Source: Tritrichomonas foetus
Lineage: Eukaryota > Parabasalia > Tritrichomonadida > Tritrichomonadidae
DNA length: 64,000 nt
Direction of reading: 5' to 3'
NCBI GenBank assembly: GCA_001839685.1
Contig: MLAK01000577.1
Span: 5,630-69,629, forward strand
Part shown: positions 18,901 through 28,414 of the stretch, piece by piece
How the letters are laid out: each line of letters begins with the position of its first letter
Numbering within the stretch: the first letter of the stretch is position 1
Translations under genes and position numbers: made by a program
The notes under the pieces: generated by a model
Databases searched by the model: none
Told to the model about the DNA's origin: nothing
Seen by the model: the letters and a program-made list of their open reading frames with translations, nothing else

Positions 18901-19284
18901 AAAAAATTCAATTCTGCCCAACATCTCAATGATAAACTTCGAAATGACCTTGACACAAGCTATCCAGTTTCTTCCCCAGTAAGATTCGGACAAGGAAGGG
19001 AACTTGCACGACTTCAAAAAGAAGTAATGTTTGCTGAATCAAGAGTTAAACGAATGCGTGAGGAAATTCGAGATTTGCAGCTTCCACCTAAAAATGTTGA
19101 TGAATTGCAAGATTCTGTTCAAATGTCACTGAATTTGACAAAATCGCGAGAAGAGGCAAAAGCTTTAACAGACCAAGTCAAGTACCTTGAAACGCAAATT
19201 GAATCAACAGAAAAACGAATTAGTTTGATGACTCAAAAGAAATCATTGTATCACTCACCAAGACTTGCAAAGAGAAAAGTGTAA
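15931..19284 (+). CDS. Large repeat protein with SKPKMARTP motifs
   Basis: About 1117 residues, including an estimated 94 hidden by an assembly gap. The N terminus is basic and Pro-rich (PPPKRFRRPKVAKMNNDPF). A linear motif close to PPxSKPKMARTP then recurs: nucleotides 16080-16102 (SKPRLARTP), 16576, 16658, 17178, 17261, 17355 and a shortened FSKLPRTP near 17701. Four of the full copies are preceded by a SLEDEIPP-type acidic lead. Between copies two groups lies an ENENNNSQ octapeptide repeat, coded by the 24-bp DNA repeat that holds the gap. The acidic middle ends in a basic-helical C-terminal third with coiled coil (about 950-1110) and several SP sites. No family recognised. The repeated basic-R-T-P site looks like a proline-directed kinase or docking motif; that is inference. 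The ATG at 15931 is chosen over an upstream TTG. Confidence 0.8.
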   Translation: MSEPMEQKPPPKRFRRPKVAKMNNDPFTDAAFLALLEQAENDPMAAPPASKPRLARTPVNNSDDNKTSTEEPTNEENNQNNENDQNQIKSPENDQKSDSIENINNNDNNNNNNSNEAISNLSNKENENESQFPLKPTLAVSPPETTKRNATDNEDETFGESVPEEGEKKKLSSPKKLPPRRPLKKVAEYKSILNEDIDPQYLGNDQSLEDAAPPISKPKMARTPAETSRENLDESLEDEIPPSSKPKMARTPIETKRDENENNNSQENENNNSQENENINXXXXXXXXXXXXXXXXXXXXXXXXXXXXXXXXXXXXXXXXXXXXXXXXXXXXXXXXXXXXXXXXXXXXXXXXXXXXXXXXXXXXXXXXXXXXXXXNNNSQENENNNSQENETPKPIEAQKCDDNINESLEDEVPPMSKPKMARTPVNQIRNEIDESLEDEIPPSSTPKMARTPIVKDRSEDDSNNLQKESAEDIISPMSNPNMARTSVSLTGCENESLSNQTNNEETNENESNEQENNEKNPKNEEIDDLKEEVNEINVETNDNKTEEEEIMGKEERNDNVDNVNDEEIPADSSRKVELPSEELDIQKLNFSKLPRTPVNESIGDDAPVELEEVGPIPESTLKSFEKSARQEDLESVIAELYSETQEEVDDINPITAIIEPTAQASAPNRMKNKKKNPISHNNSPNEIEAISNGNMNDLMGNSEKECTSVAVQTLPTALGPLKPESDLSQRIDSPVKQPIPKKTFKGLNNPPLKLPDLEFTDDTENNSAYNLIEEETLDDQENSDIFNPNENCNNQNKPINPIQSTVYHSVLEDESYSDEDYDEDDKNNEIEEDNYDEDKIKITDQSQELEKLKDNNKASSLKHPSKIPMKNSMSKTSEVKKGKGIPSNKNNNQNQLDSQIQNSKIDDENENEENENEENENENGGKHVFSEDEIRLYSPLIHLRSNIRSRLNALASIAKPSFPATQDREQLLIKYLVQAQYHLEYDKLDKKFNSAQHLNDKLRNDLDTSYPVSSPVRFGQGRELARLQKEVMFAESRVKRMREEIRDLQLPPKNVDELQDSVQMSLNLTKSREEAKALTDQVKYLETQIESTEKRISLMTQKKSLYHSPRLAKRKV
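16705..17107 (+). repeat. 24-bp coding minisatellite
   Basis: Units of GAAAATGAAAACAATAATTC plus four bases code for ENENNNSQ. Nearly three units are visible before the gap and two after it, with single-base differences. If the N length is right, about 17 units are present. The reading frame is the same on both sides. Confidence 0.85.
16773..17053. other. Assembly gap (281 N)
   Basis: A run of 281 N inside the 24-bp repeat. The true repeat number is unknown, so the length of the protein at 15931 is uncertain. Confidence 0.99.
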
Positions 19285-20034
19285 TTATTTTCCTATAATG
19301 TATCATTCGGGCTATTTTCTTTGTTATATTTTGTAATTTTTTCCCCCCGGTGTTGTTGAATAAAATATCTATGTATCCTAAATAAAATTTGTAATTATTG
19401 GATTCATTTACTATATTATACTATGTCTGAATCATTTTATAATTAAATCCAAAAGTCTTCTAATTCATTGTCATAAATCATTGTTTCATTATTACTTTGT
19501 GTCTGTATACTTATTCACTTTGTGTTGGTGAAAATAATCATTTCAACGATAGCTTCATTTATATGTTGACTGCTAATGAAAACAATTAATGAAATAATAA
19601 TAGAAACAATAGAAACACTACCACACTCAAAACCAATCAAAGCACCATTACTAAATTGCTTTTTTCCCAGAAATTCGACAATAACACCAATTTTCGAAAT
19701 AACAATATAATATATTTCAAGGGCATTTGATCCCTAATGTAGATATATTATCATACACAATTGACAATAATATCTTTGATCATACAATTGATCCAATTTT
19801 TATTGAAAACAAAAGGTCGCATTTAACTTTTACCGTTGAAATAATTTGAATACTGTAACATAATAAAATGTTTTTATGGGTTCTGAAATGCTGGAGTAGA
19901 TTATATTCATTTTTTCTGAAATACTCTGTAAACCATCACTTCGGTCATAGGGGAAAAAGTGTTGCAACTTTAATTAATATTAAAAAAGATTTTATTTTTC
20001 CTCAGAGTGATTTTTTTACTTTAAAATTCAAATC
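19285..20034. other. Intergenic, no gene seen
   Basis: Space between converging genes. A short C run with GG (about 19345-19351) breaks otherwise AT-rich sequence. No open frame, tRNA or inverted repeat of note. Confidence 0.5.
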
Positions 20035-23000
20035 TTAAGCAGATGTCATAACAACTTGGGCAACAGAATCTTCTGTTGTTTGTCCATCTCTAGCAGCACA
20101 AATTCGGCGAACGGCGGCATCAGAACGAGTCAGCTTAGTGAGTTCATCATGGGCCATATCGATTACATTTCTGTAGGCTTTTTCATCTATTGTTGTGTTT
20201 GCGTCGAAGAACAACTTGAAGGCTTCAACTGCATATCCACAAATTCTTCGTTTTTCTTGTTCAAACCTTCCTTTCTCATCATTGAGTTTCTTGGTAACTT
20301 CTGTTTCATAAGCAATTCTTTTTGCAGTGAATGTTGTTTCCATGAGTTTCCTTTCACGGTCAACTTTTGCGCGGAGTGATTTCATTTCTTGTTCGGTACG
20401 AATCTTTTCTTTCTTCATTGTGAGAGCTTCTTGTTTAACAATTGCGCATTGTTTCTCATTCTCTGCGACAGTCTTTGCCATCTTTTCGACATCGAGACGA
20501 TGCATTTCGCATTGGTCCTTAAGTTGGTTAATTGCGCGTTCGTATGTGTTTCTGAGTTCTCTCTTTTCTGTTTCGAGTCTGTCTTCTGCGTCTTCAGCAT
20601 CCAATGACATCTTCTTTGTGAGATCAGTAATTTCGCGGTCTTTGGCTGCGATTGTGCGTTTGTTGGATTCGACAAGGTCATCCAAACGGCGAACTTCTTC
20701 TGTTTGGTTGTTGAAATCATCAACAAGTTCGCTGTATGTTTGTGATAACTCGTTGTATTTGGCAGTAAGTTGGTTAAATTTATCGCTGTGCTCAGCTGTG
20801 AGTTTGTTCATGATTTGTTGTTCACGACGTTTGAAGTCTTCTTCGTTTTGATTGGCCTTCACTGTTGCTTCTGCAAGATCAGCCTGAAGTGTCAAATTTT
20901 CTTGTTTAAGTTGCTTTGAAAGCTTTTCAAGCTGAGAAAGCTGAGAAGCCAATTTGTTCATGGCGTTTGTGAGATCCTCGATTTTATGTGATGACTCGGT
21001 CTTGCATGCTTCTGCTGCTTGAATCACATCACGAAGCTCACGACGCATCTTCTTCAATTTGGAGGACTTCTGCGCGATGATTTCGAGCTGATTCTGGAAT
21101 TGGTTCTTAACCTCTGTGATTTGCTGGACTGGATCGCCTGTGCATCCAAACATTTCATCGAGGCGAGCCATGACATCATGGAATTTCTCGTTTTGGTGCT
21201 TCATATCATCGTAATTGACTCGGAAGTCGGCAATCTGCTGAAGAAGCTGTTGTCCTCCGTTGCCCTTGAAGAAATCTTCAATTGTCGTTGGTTGGTCACA
21301 AACAGCAATTGAGAGGTCGACGATAAACTTATTGAATGTGTACGATAGGAATTGATTCTCCTTCATTGTGTCATCGAAGGCACTTTGGAGATCGCCCAAA
21401 TGCTTGCCGTAGTGTGCGCTGATAGCCTTGAAGCAACTCTGGAGTTTGGAGACTGGCTGAAGTGATGGATTTCCGGCGATTTTGGCAATGCAGGCGGAGA
21501 GCGGTCCGTCGAATTCTGTGCTTCGGAAGGCGTCTGGAGGAAGGAGATCGTCGGCAGAAAGTGGTCGCTTGGATTCAACCTTTGATCTGTAATCAGCGAA
21601 ATCGTCGTTGACTTTCTTTGTAGCGGCATTTGAGACTTCGACCTTTTCGTTAAGGATTTCGATGTCTTTTTCTTGCTTCTCAATTTGCTTCTTTAGTTTG
21701 TCATTGAGCTGATTGAGAGCGAGAATCTTGCCCTTGTGTTCTTCGATAGCGCGTTGGTACTTGGCAACGTTGGCTGACTGACGAGGTGGTTGGATTTGTT
21801 CTGGTTGGATTGGCTCCTTCTTTGTGTGAAGAGCTTTTCTGAGTGACTCGATTTCTGAAGCGTTTGATTCGTTGAGTGATTTGAGAGTAGAAACTTCCGT
21901 TCTAAGGTGATCAATTTGACCTTTTTGCTTTTGAATTTGATTGTCAGCTTCATGAAGTTTGAACTCAACTTCTGCCTTCTTTTTATCGGCAATTTTGACC
22001 TTCTCGTTGAGGTCATCAACCGTTCTTGTTAATTGAATAATCCTTTCGTTTTCTTGCTGAGTGTTTGGCTTCTTATTGATTTTTGGAAGAACTGGTTCAC
22101 GCTGCTGCTGTGGCTGTGGTTGCTGATGAACGATCGGCTGTGGAATTGGAAGTTGATGCGATTGTGAAGAATTATCGACGAGATTTCTGAGTCTGTTTAA
22201 TTCGGCCCTCATTCCATCAACTTGCTGTTCGAGGGCTGAAATTTTGTTCTGTTTTTGTGAAAGTTCGGATGTATGTTCTTCGTTTAAGGCGGCTATTCTG
22301 CTGTTTGCGTCAGAGATTTGTTGTTTGGAATCTAATTTGGCCAAATGCGCTTCACGTTGAACTTTAGCGAGTTCGGATTGAAGATCTCCTTTTTCATGCA
22401 CAGCACTCCTCAACTTCGCCTTGAGGTGCTTCAGCCTTTTTTCGAGATGTTCAGTATTATTGTATTGCGATTGAAGAATGACTGGCTGTGAATCGACTGG
22501 TTGGGTTTGTTGTGGCTTTGGTTGTCCTGGCTTTTCGAAATAATCAATTAAATCGTCTACTGTTGAGAATTTGGCTTGGAAGAATCTTTCACCACTTTGA
22601 AGGACTCTGTCAATTCTTCCAACGATTGTCTTTTGTTGGAGAACGTCTTTTTCATGGATGGCTTTAACTTTTTCAAGTTCTTCGAGGACTGAATCCAATT
22701 GGGCCTTTGATTGCTCTTTGACACGTTCTATTTCATTATTCATGGCATTAATGTTTGTATCGTTTTGTTGTGACCTGTTCTTCTTTTCTTCGTTCAAGCG
22801 CTTGGTGAGTTCTTTATTAGTGGCTAAGCTAATTTCGAGTCTATGTTCGAGGTCCTCTTTTTCGGTCTGAACACTGCGGATTTGGGTGACAAGCTCTTGG
22901 TTTTTCACGTGCAAATCCTGGAGTTGAGCTGTGATTTCAACAGCTTCTTCGAATTGTGTTCTAAGGAGGGCATTCTCCTTTACAAGCTCGCTATTGAGCT

Positions 23001-23085
23001 CCTTGAGTTGTTGCTTCTTGATTTCGTGGGAAACGCCGGTTGATGAGTCACCACGGGATGAATCTGATAAGGAATCGGAAAACAT
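20035..23085 (-). CDS. Long coiled-coil protein, 1016 aa
   Basis: A myosin-tail or golgin-like rod. A short Ser-rich head (about 1-20, FSDSLSDSSRGDSSTG) precedes heptad repeats from about 22 to 940. A Pro/Gln-rich hinge lies near 312-335 (IPQPIVHQQPQPQQQ). A non-coil segment at about 500-600 (DDLLPPDAFRSTEFDGPLSACIAKI, HYGKHLGDLQSAF, FIVDLSIAVCD) may be a small helical domain. The C-terminal 70 residues (ICGYAVEAFKLFFDANTTID, then AYRNVIDMAHDELTKLTRSD) are also ordered. Proteins of this form were listed as viral A-type inclusion-like in trichomonad annotations only because they are coiled coils. A cytoskeletal or tethering role is inferred. GC content is higher than in neighbouring genes, which hints at high expression. 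Confidence 0.9.
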   Translation of the reverse strand: MFSDSLSDSSRGDSSTGVSHEIKKQQLKELNSELVKENALLRTQFEEAVEITAQLQDLHVKNQELVTQIRSVQTEKEDLEHRLEISLATNKELTKRLNEEKKNRSQQNDTNINAMNNEIERVKEQSKAQLDSVLEELEKVKAIHEKDVLQQKTIVGRIDRVLQSGERFFQAKFSTVDDLIDYFEKPGQPKPQQTQPVDSQPVILQSQYNNTEHLEKRLKHLKAKLRSAVHEKGDLQSELAKVQREAHLAKLDSKQQISDANSRIAALNEEHTSELSQKQNKISALEQQVDGMRAELNRLRNLVDNSSQSHQLPIPQPIVHQQPQPQQQREPVLPKINKKPNTQQENERIIQLTRTVDDLNEKVKIADKKKAEVEFKLHEADNQIQKQKGQIDHLRTEVSTLKSLNESNASEIESLRKALHTKKEPIQPEQIQPPRQSANVAKYQRAIEEHKGKILALNQLNDKLKKQIEKQEKDIEILNEKVEVSNAATKKVNDDFADYRSKVESKRPLSADDLLPPDAFRSTEFDGPLSACIAKIAGNPSLQPVSKLQSCFKAISAHYGKHLGDLQSAFDDTMKENQFLSYTFNKFIVDLSIAVCDQPTTIEDFFKGNGGQQLLQQIADFRVNYDDMKHQNEKFHDVMARLDEMFGCTGDPVQQITEVKNQFQNQLEIIAQKSSKLKKMRRELRDVIQAAEACKTESSHKIEDLTNAMNKLASQLSQLEKLSKQLKQENLTLQADLAEATVKANQNEEDFKRREQQIMNKLTAEHSDKFNQLTAKYNELSQTYSELVDDFNNQTEEVRRLDDLVESNKRTIAAKDREITDLTKKMSLDAEDAEDRLETEKRELRNTYERAINQLKDQCEMHRLDVEKMAKTVAENEKQCAIVKQEALTMKKEKIRTEQEMKSLRAKVDRERKLMETTFTAKRIAYETEVTKKLNDEKGRFEQEKRRICGYAVEAFKLFFDANTTIDEKAYRNVIDMAHDELTKLTRSDAAVRRICAARDGQTTEDSVAQVVMTSA

Positions 23086-23620
23086 GAATGAAAACAGTAA
23101 ACGGCCACTCCATTAGTAAACGGCCTCATTTTTCCTCTCAAATTTGGAGACAGTTTTCTATTTATTTCAGAAGTTTATATCATAAAAGTAATTATGTTAA
23201 ATGAAAGCCAAAAATATTTGAATTCACTTTATTAGAATAATTCAAAGTTAGAATTGAATTAAAGTTATTGATGCATTATTCAATTGCGATAAAAAAAATC
23301 GAAGTTTATGAAGTTTTCAGAAAAAGTTTATATTTTTTTGAATTCTGTGATGTGCAAATCCAGATTTATGCATTTACTTGGAGATTTAAGAGCATAAATC
23401 TAAATCTATTCCTCAATAGTCAATACGTATTGACATAAATTAAGTTTTTCAAAAAATTTCTTTTTATATTCGGATTTGTTTCGAAGACGTAGTTTTGAAT
23501 AATTTTAGATCAATCATGAATTGTAATATGTGAATTAATGAAAAAATGCTTATTTGACTTAATTAAATAAAAAGTTGATAGCGAAAAAGATTTAATTTAT
23601 TATATAGCGAAAAACAATTT
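23086..23620. other. Intergenic, no gene seen
   Basis: AT-rich. AAACGGCC occurs twice just upstream of the 23085 start (about 23099-23106 and 23118-23125), a short direct repeat that might be a promoter element. A TACGT core occurs far upstream near 23427. Confidence 0.45.
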
Positions 23621-24949
23621 TTAAGCAGATAATGGTTTTAATGGAATATCAGTGTCTTCATCTAAGTATTCTTCATCATCTGGATTTGCTCTATCCATTT
23701 CATTGTGAATTCGTCCCATAAATCTTGTCAATACATCAATTCTATCTTCCATATTAAAATGAGCAAGAATATGATAAATATTTATTTGATTATGCCTTTT
23801 TAACTTTGGGATTATTGTATTTGTACTTTTGGATTCAATAGAAGAATTTGTCATTGACAATTTTCTAGTCGCTCTAGAATCAATAGATCTATCTGTTTCT
23901 CTTGCTACTTCAAATATTTTTTCACCTAAAACAGTGATAAACTCTGCTTCAAGTTGTGTTCGAAAACTTAAAACTGTTAATGTTAATTCTCTTAACGCAG
24001 ATATTTGATGTAATTTTTGATCAAGTTTATCCTGTTGATATTTAAGGGAAAGTTCCATTTTATTTGCTTCATTTTCTCTGTCTTTTTCACATTGTACTGA
24101 AGCAACTTTGGATTTCTCAACAACATCAGTGAGTTGTTGTTTTGACATTTTTACTTCTTTTTTCAATGATTCAATGTTCTTTCGTTGATCAGCAGATCTC
24201 TTTATTATTTCATTTTGTTTTAATCCATTGATTGTATCTCGTAATTTATCATTAGCCTCTTCTCTTGCTTGAATTTTTTCTGTGTATTCTGTAAACATAT
24301 CTTGTAATGATAATAAATCATTTTCATAGTTATTTCGTCTTTGAATGTGTAACAAAATTGCATGATCTGTATTGTACAGAAGTTCTTCATAGTAGCTCTC
24401 TTTAAATTTCTCAATTTCATCTTCATTTGCATTTTTCCCCCTTTCTAAAAGATCTTTGGTAGCTTTCTCTGTTTGGCTTTTTGATTCCTGAAATTCCCTT
24501 TTCTTTTCTTCAATTGCTGCCTCTTTAGCTTTAATTTCTGCAACTACTGACTCTTTTTCTTGTTCAAACTTTTTAATAACATCGAGTTTTCCATTAAGAA
24601 CTTCTATTTCTCTTTCAATTTCCTTTTTTTCTTTATCAATATCAGCTTTATTGATTGTATTTTCATCGTTCATTGATTTCTTTTTGGATTTCATTTCATT
24701 AATGACACAGTCTATCTTATGTCGAATTGCATTGATGGTTTTTGTTTGTGAATCAATGATTTCACGATAGTGTTGAATATTACTTAGCGATTTGTTTTCA
24801 TATACATCAATTTCCTTTTGAATATCTTCATTTTCTGCTTTAATATGTTCAATTTCTCTTTTTAGTTCATCAATAGTACTGCATTTATTACCAACCTGTT
24901 GTGAATAAGCAACAGGTCTTGATGCAGTTAATCCACCTTTTGGAGGCAT
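23621..24949 (-). CDS. Coiled-coil protein, 442 aa
   Basis: A short basic MPPKGGLTASRP head is followed by coiled coil from about residue 25 to 330, with a break near 190-205 (YYEELLYNTDHAILLHIQRR). The C-terminal 110 residues are partly ordered: a helix around LRELTLTVLSFRTQLEAEF, a Ser/Thr-rich link and a final domain with IYHILAHFNMEDRIDVLTRF and an acidic PDDEEYLDEDTD tail. The overall form resembles axonemal or basal-body coiled-coil proteins, but no specific family is recognised. A TACGTTTTTA element on the sense strand lies 9-20 bp upstream of the ATG. Confidence 0.85.
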   Translation of the reverse strand: MPPKGGLTASRPVAYSQQVGNKCSTIDELKREIEHIKAENEDIQKEIDVYENKSLSNIQHYREIIDSQTKTINAIRHKIDCVINEMKSKKKSMNDENTINKADIDKEKKEIEREIEVLNGKLDVIKKFEQEKESVVAEIKAKEAAIEEKKREFQESKSQTEKATKDLLERGKNANEDEIEKFKESYYEELLYNTDHAILLHIQRRNNYENDLLSLQDMFTEYTEKIQAREEANDKLRDTINGLKQNEIIKRSADQRKNIESLKKEVKMSKQQLTDVVEKSKVASVQCEKDRENEANKMELSLKYQQDKLDQKLHQISALRELTLTVLSFRTQLEAEFITVLGEKIFEVARETDRSIDSRATRKLSMTNSSIESKSTNTIIPKLKRHNQINIYHILAHFNMEDRIDVLTRFMGRIHNEMDRANPDDEEYLDEDTDIPLKPLSA

Positions 24950-25325
24950 GATAATTATAAAAACGTATTTAATTGTTAAGGAAAATTTCGTATCAAAAAA
25001 GTGAAATCTTTATTATGAAATAAATCGATTTATCAATTGAGACATATGATTATATCCCACCAAAATTTACATATAATAGCTGGAAAAAAGGAATAAATCA
25101 AGTATTTATAATTTAATGACATATATAATGTTGAATGTCTCATCTAATGCTTCATTATGGACATTTCTGATGAGATATATTCCTCAAGAAATCCTTCAAA
25201 TTATTATTTAAATCGAATATTTTAATTCTATCATACTATAACAGTCATGAATTCATGAATGATGTTCATATTGTTTCTCTGTACTTGAGAAATATATGAA
25301 ATAACAGCTGGATTGACATGATGTA
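24950..25325. other. Intergenic, no gene seen
   Basis: Short AT-rich spacer between two minus-strand genes. Apart from the TACGT element at its left end nothing was noticed. Confidence 0.5.
24958..24969 (-). promoter_or_regulatory. TACGT element, gene at 24949
   Basis: AATACGTTTTTA on the coding (minus) strand, ending 8 bp before the ATG. It is one member of the TACGT set described in the findings. Function is inferred. Confidence 0.3.
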
Positions 25326-26231
25326 CTACAATAGTAAAGTGTGTCTAACTTTCCCATAGGTGGTACTTCGTGACATTCGCGTCCAAGATTTAACCAGTGT
25401 TGGTTTTCTATGTGTGCTATTAGACGGAGATAATGAAGGTAAGGAAATATTATTGATGCTAGTTCTACGCATGGTAAAAACACATTTCAATTCTTCAATT
25501 GAAGGCCGTTTTCCTGGATCTATCACAAATATGCGCATAATTATATTTCTAATCTTTCGTGGAATGCATGTTGATAATTCAAACAAAATATTACTTATTC
25601 TATCAATAATAATGCATTCAATATCTGATTTCCAAGGGATAAAACCTTGAAACATTTCACATATCAGGACACCTATTGACCATATATCTGATTGATATGG
25701 ATTATATGGTTTCTTCCCAAGGACTTCTGGAGAACAATATTGAACAGAGCCTCCATACTCGTTAACCAAATCATTTTTGCATGCCATTGTTGCAATTCCA
25801 AAATCAATAATTCTGATTCTTCCTGATGCATCAATTAAAATATTTCCTGGTTTTATATCTCTATGTGCAATTTTATTTTCATGAAGATATCCAATTGCAT
25901 CAATAATCTGTGAGCATAATTCTGATAGTCGTTTTTCAGTAGGTTTGGAATCAAGTTCATTTTGAAGCGAGTTTGGGAGATATTCAAAAACTAGAACATA
26001 GTATTCATCTTCAATAAAAAAATCATACAACTTTTCTATCAAAGGATGGTTGATGTTACAAAGAATTTGAGATTCTTGAGAATATGCTTTGTAATTGGAT
26101 GTCTCTGAAATATGCATAAGTTTTATTGCAAAAAACACTTGAAATCTTGGGTGATGTGCCTTATAAACAGTTCCAAATCCGCCTTTAGAGATAATACCAT
26201 CAAGAACATATTCACGTATTTGTGTCATCAT
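25326..26231 (-). CDS. Ser/Thr protein kinase
   Basis: A 301-residue kinase with a complete catalytic core from about residue 8 to 262. The Gly loop is ISKGGFGTVYKA (14-25), the ATP lysine is K37 in AIKL, the catalytic loop is HRDIKPGN (123-130), DFG is at 143-145 and the P+1 region is SPEVLG (167-172), with Ser in place of Ala in APE. DIWSIGVLICEM (182-193) is subdomain IX. All residues for activity are present. The loop sequence and small size fit the CAMK or NEK-like trichomonad expansions; the exact group is not clear. The tail (about 265-301) is Ser/Arg-rich and may be regulatory. Two Met codons stand at the start; the first is used. Confidence 0.93.
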   Translation of the reverse strand: MMTQIREYVLDGIISKGGFGTVYKAHHPRFQVFFAIKLMHISETSNYKAYSQESQILCNINHPLIEKLYDFFIEDEYYVLVFEYLPNSLQNELDSKPTEKRLSELCSQIIDAIGYLHENKIAHRDIKPGNILIDASGRIRIIDFGIATMACKNDLVNEYGGSVQYCSPEVLGKKPYNPYQSDIWSIGVLICEMFQGFIPWKSDIECIIIDRISNILFELSTCIPRKIRNIIMRIFVIDPGKRPSIEELKCVFTMRRTSINNISLPSLSPSNSTHRKPTLVKSWTRMSRSTTYGKVRHTLLL

Positions 26232-26937
26232 CTTTTGAATTGGAATTTCTAAAAATCGTCTTTCTTCTCATTGAATAGATTTGATGTAATAACCAAAAAG
26301 AGATTTCTTTCAATAAAACAATTGTCTATCAAAATTTTATGTGAAAAAGTCTCTGATTATTTTTTTTTTATTAGAATTTTTTTCCAGAATGTTTCATTGG
26401 GTAAATAAGAAAATCTAAAAGAATTTTGATTATTTTGGTTATCACAGGATTTCACATGATTATTTTAATATTTTTTAAATCCATTTTTCCCTCAGTTACA
26501 CACTAATATACTTTATATATACGAAATATTTTGTATGTTCTTCTCAAAGTAGAATTTCATAGAAAAAAATCACGTTTTTCGGATGAAGCATCAAGACATT
26601 ACCAGTGATTTTTATTGTTTCTACAATATTGTAGAATGATATCCTCTTTGATTTCACAGCAGAAAGTAAATAACTGCTTTTTCATATATGAAAAATACCC
26701 ATTCCTGAGTTATTTACCTCAGCAAATTTAAAATGTAAAAAATTCATGCTTTATTTCAATAAATGAGGGATATTTTTCAAAATATGTGAATAAACCTAAT
26801 ATTAATGTTAATAAATTTGAAACAAATAAGAGTATTCAATTATTATGCTTATTTACAAACAAATATATCCAATAATTATTCATAGTTCCATTGAATGGAG
26901 TTCATTGAAGTGAACAAAAACAAATAATTATTCATTT
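26232..26937. other. Intergenic, no gene seen
   Basis: AT-rich space between two minus-strand genes, with no open frame or fold of note. Confidence 0.5.
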
Positions 26938-28191
26938 CTAATCATTTGGCGGATTCACTGGTGGTTCTTTCATTTCATTTTTTAAATCTGCAGAAATTCT
27001 TGCAATTTTCTTTTTGAGTGAATTAATTTCTTCTTTAACCTTGAAAGACATTTCATCAACTTTAATTTTACCTTGTTCTTCAATTTGTTTAAGTTTCATT
27101 CCTGAATTTTGTGTTGTAGTCAATTGAAATCTGGATTTTTCTTTCAATTTTTGTTCAGCATTAAAAACTTGCTTACTAGTCATTTTTATGAGGGCTCCGA
27201 AACCAAGTGCTGATTCATTATAATTATTAATCTTTCCTTCAATTAATTGAAGTTGGTCATTTAAGTCAACAAGCGATTTTTCAGTATCAAGAACAGAAAG
27301 GGAAATATTATGTGAAATTTCAGAAAATTTATTGAAAATATGTTCTTGATAAGTTGTGAATTCTGCATGAGTGATAGCTCCTGGAACAATACTATTATCT
27401 TTCAATTTCTTCTTTTGTTCTTCTTTTTCAAGCTTTTCAGATTTAATGTCTCGTAAATCAGATTCAAAATCTTCAAACTTTTTTTGAAGTTCGTCGATCA
27501 AATTTTGATTATTTTGTGCTTGCTCATTCAATTGGCGAATAACTTTTTGCGGCATGTAGGTAGGCAAATTCGTTGAAAGAACATCTTCGATGTCATTTTC
27601 AACAAGATGAATCCTATTTGTATGACGTTGAACACGAAAATGAATGTCTGGATCTAAAGGTGAAGTGGTTTCAATTTGAATAATTTGTGATTTTTCATCA
27701 TTTGAAGAAAAATTGGCAGATAAATGTAAATCAACTGGCCGAGATGACTCATTTGCAATTTTATCTGTATTTTCTTTAATTCTTTTTTCAATTTTCTGTT
27801 GGAGCTGATCCATAAATTCCAAATTTTGGAAAGTTATTTTATGCTCAATATTTGCCAAAATTTCATCAATGTTATGATCTTTTGGGTTATTCCTAGTCTC
27901 TTCTATATGCTCATTTAAAGCAATTTGTAATCCTTGAATTTTACTATCAAGTGCAGCAATGGATTTTAGATAATCATATGAAGTTTCTGTATCGACTTGA
28001 CTTTTTAACGAATTCGCTTGTTTTGATAATGACACCATAGTTTCTGATAAATTTGGCGGAATCGCTTTCATAACTTGCTCATACTTGACATTGACTTGAT
28101 GGATAAATTGTTGCAATTTCATCATATCGCCACGAATTGCCGAAGCTGAAAAATGATCTGAATGTTGTCCTTGAGGCGCTGGTGAAAACAT
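26938..28191 (-). CDS. Coiled-coil protein, 417 aa
   Basis: The head MFSPAPQGQHSDHFSASAIRG is followed by several coiled-coil stretches (about 24-150, 210-290, 320-405) separated by a Pro- and Ser-bearing middle (about 150-200). Near the C terminus are LSVLDTEKSLVDLNDQL and LGFGALIKMTSKQ, then a basic coil and a PPVNPPND end. No family is recognised. The frame extends nine codons upstream to a TTG; the ATG at 28191 is used. It is head-to-head with the gene at 28415 across 223 bp. AACGTT lies about 57 bp upstream, a weaker relative of the TACGT element. Confidence 0.8.
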   Translation of the reverse strand: MFSPAPQGQHSDHFSASAIRGDMMKLQQFIHQVNVKYEQVMKAIPPNLSETMVSLSKQANSLKSQVDTETSYDYLKSIAALDSKIQGLQIALNEHIEETRNNPKDHNIDEILANIEHKITFQNLEFMDQLQQKIEKRIKENTDKIANESSRPVDLHLSANFSSNDEKSQIIQIETTSPLDPDIHFRVQRHTNRIHLVENDIEDVLSTNLPTYMPQKVIRQLNEQAQNNQNLIDELQKKFEDFESDLRDIKSEKLEKEEQKKKLKDNSIVPGAITHAEFTTYQEHIFNKFSEISHNISLSVLDTEKSLVDLNDQLQLIEGKINNYNESALGFGALIKMTSKQVFNAEQKLKEKSRFQLTTTQNSGMKLKQIEEQGKIKVDEMSFKVKEEINSLKKKIARISADLKNEMKEPPVNPPND

Positions 28192-28414
28192 TTTTAAAAA
28201 ATCTTTCCGGAAAGACAAAAACGAAGAATAAGTTTTCGAGAATTAAACGTTCTCCCAAATAACGAATTTTATTTTTGAAAGAATATTTTAAGAATTTGTG
28301 ATGAAAAATTTTAGTGAAAACTTTTTAATAAGTTAATTGTTCATATATTCATTCTGATAAACCAAATAAGTTCTGAAAAGCCACCAAAAAAGGATTTTCA
28401 GAAATCGCGAGCGA

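Noticed and set aside
20327..20851. 174-codon plus-strand frame opposite the long coiled-coil gene
   Set aside because: Ser/Leu-rich reverse image of Glu/Lys heptads; no independent support.
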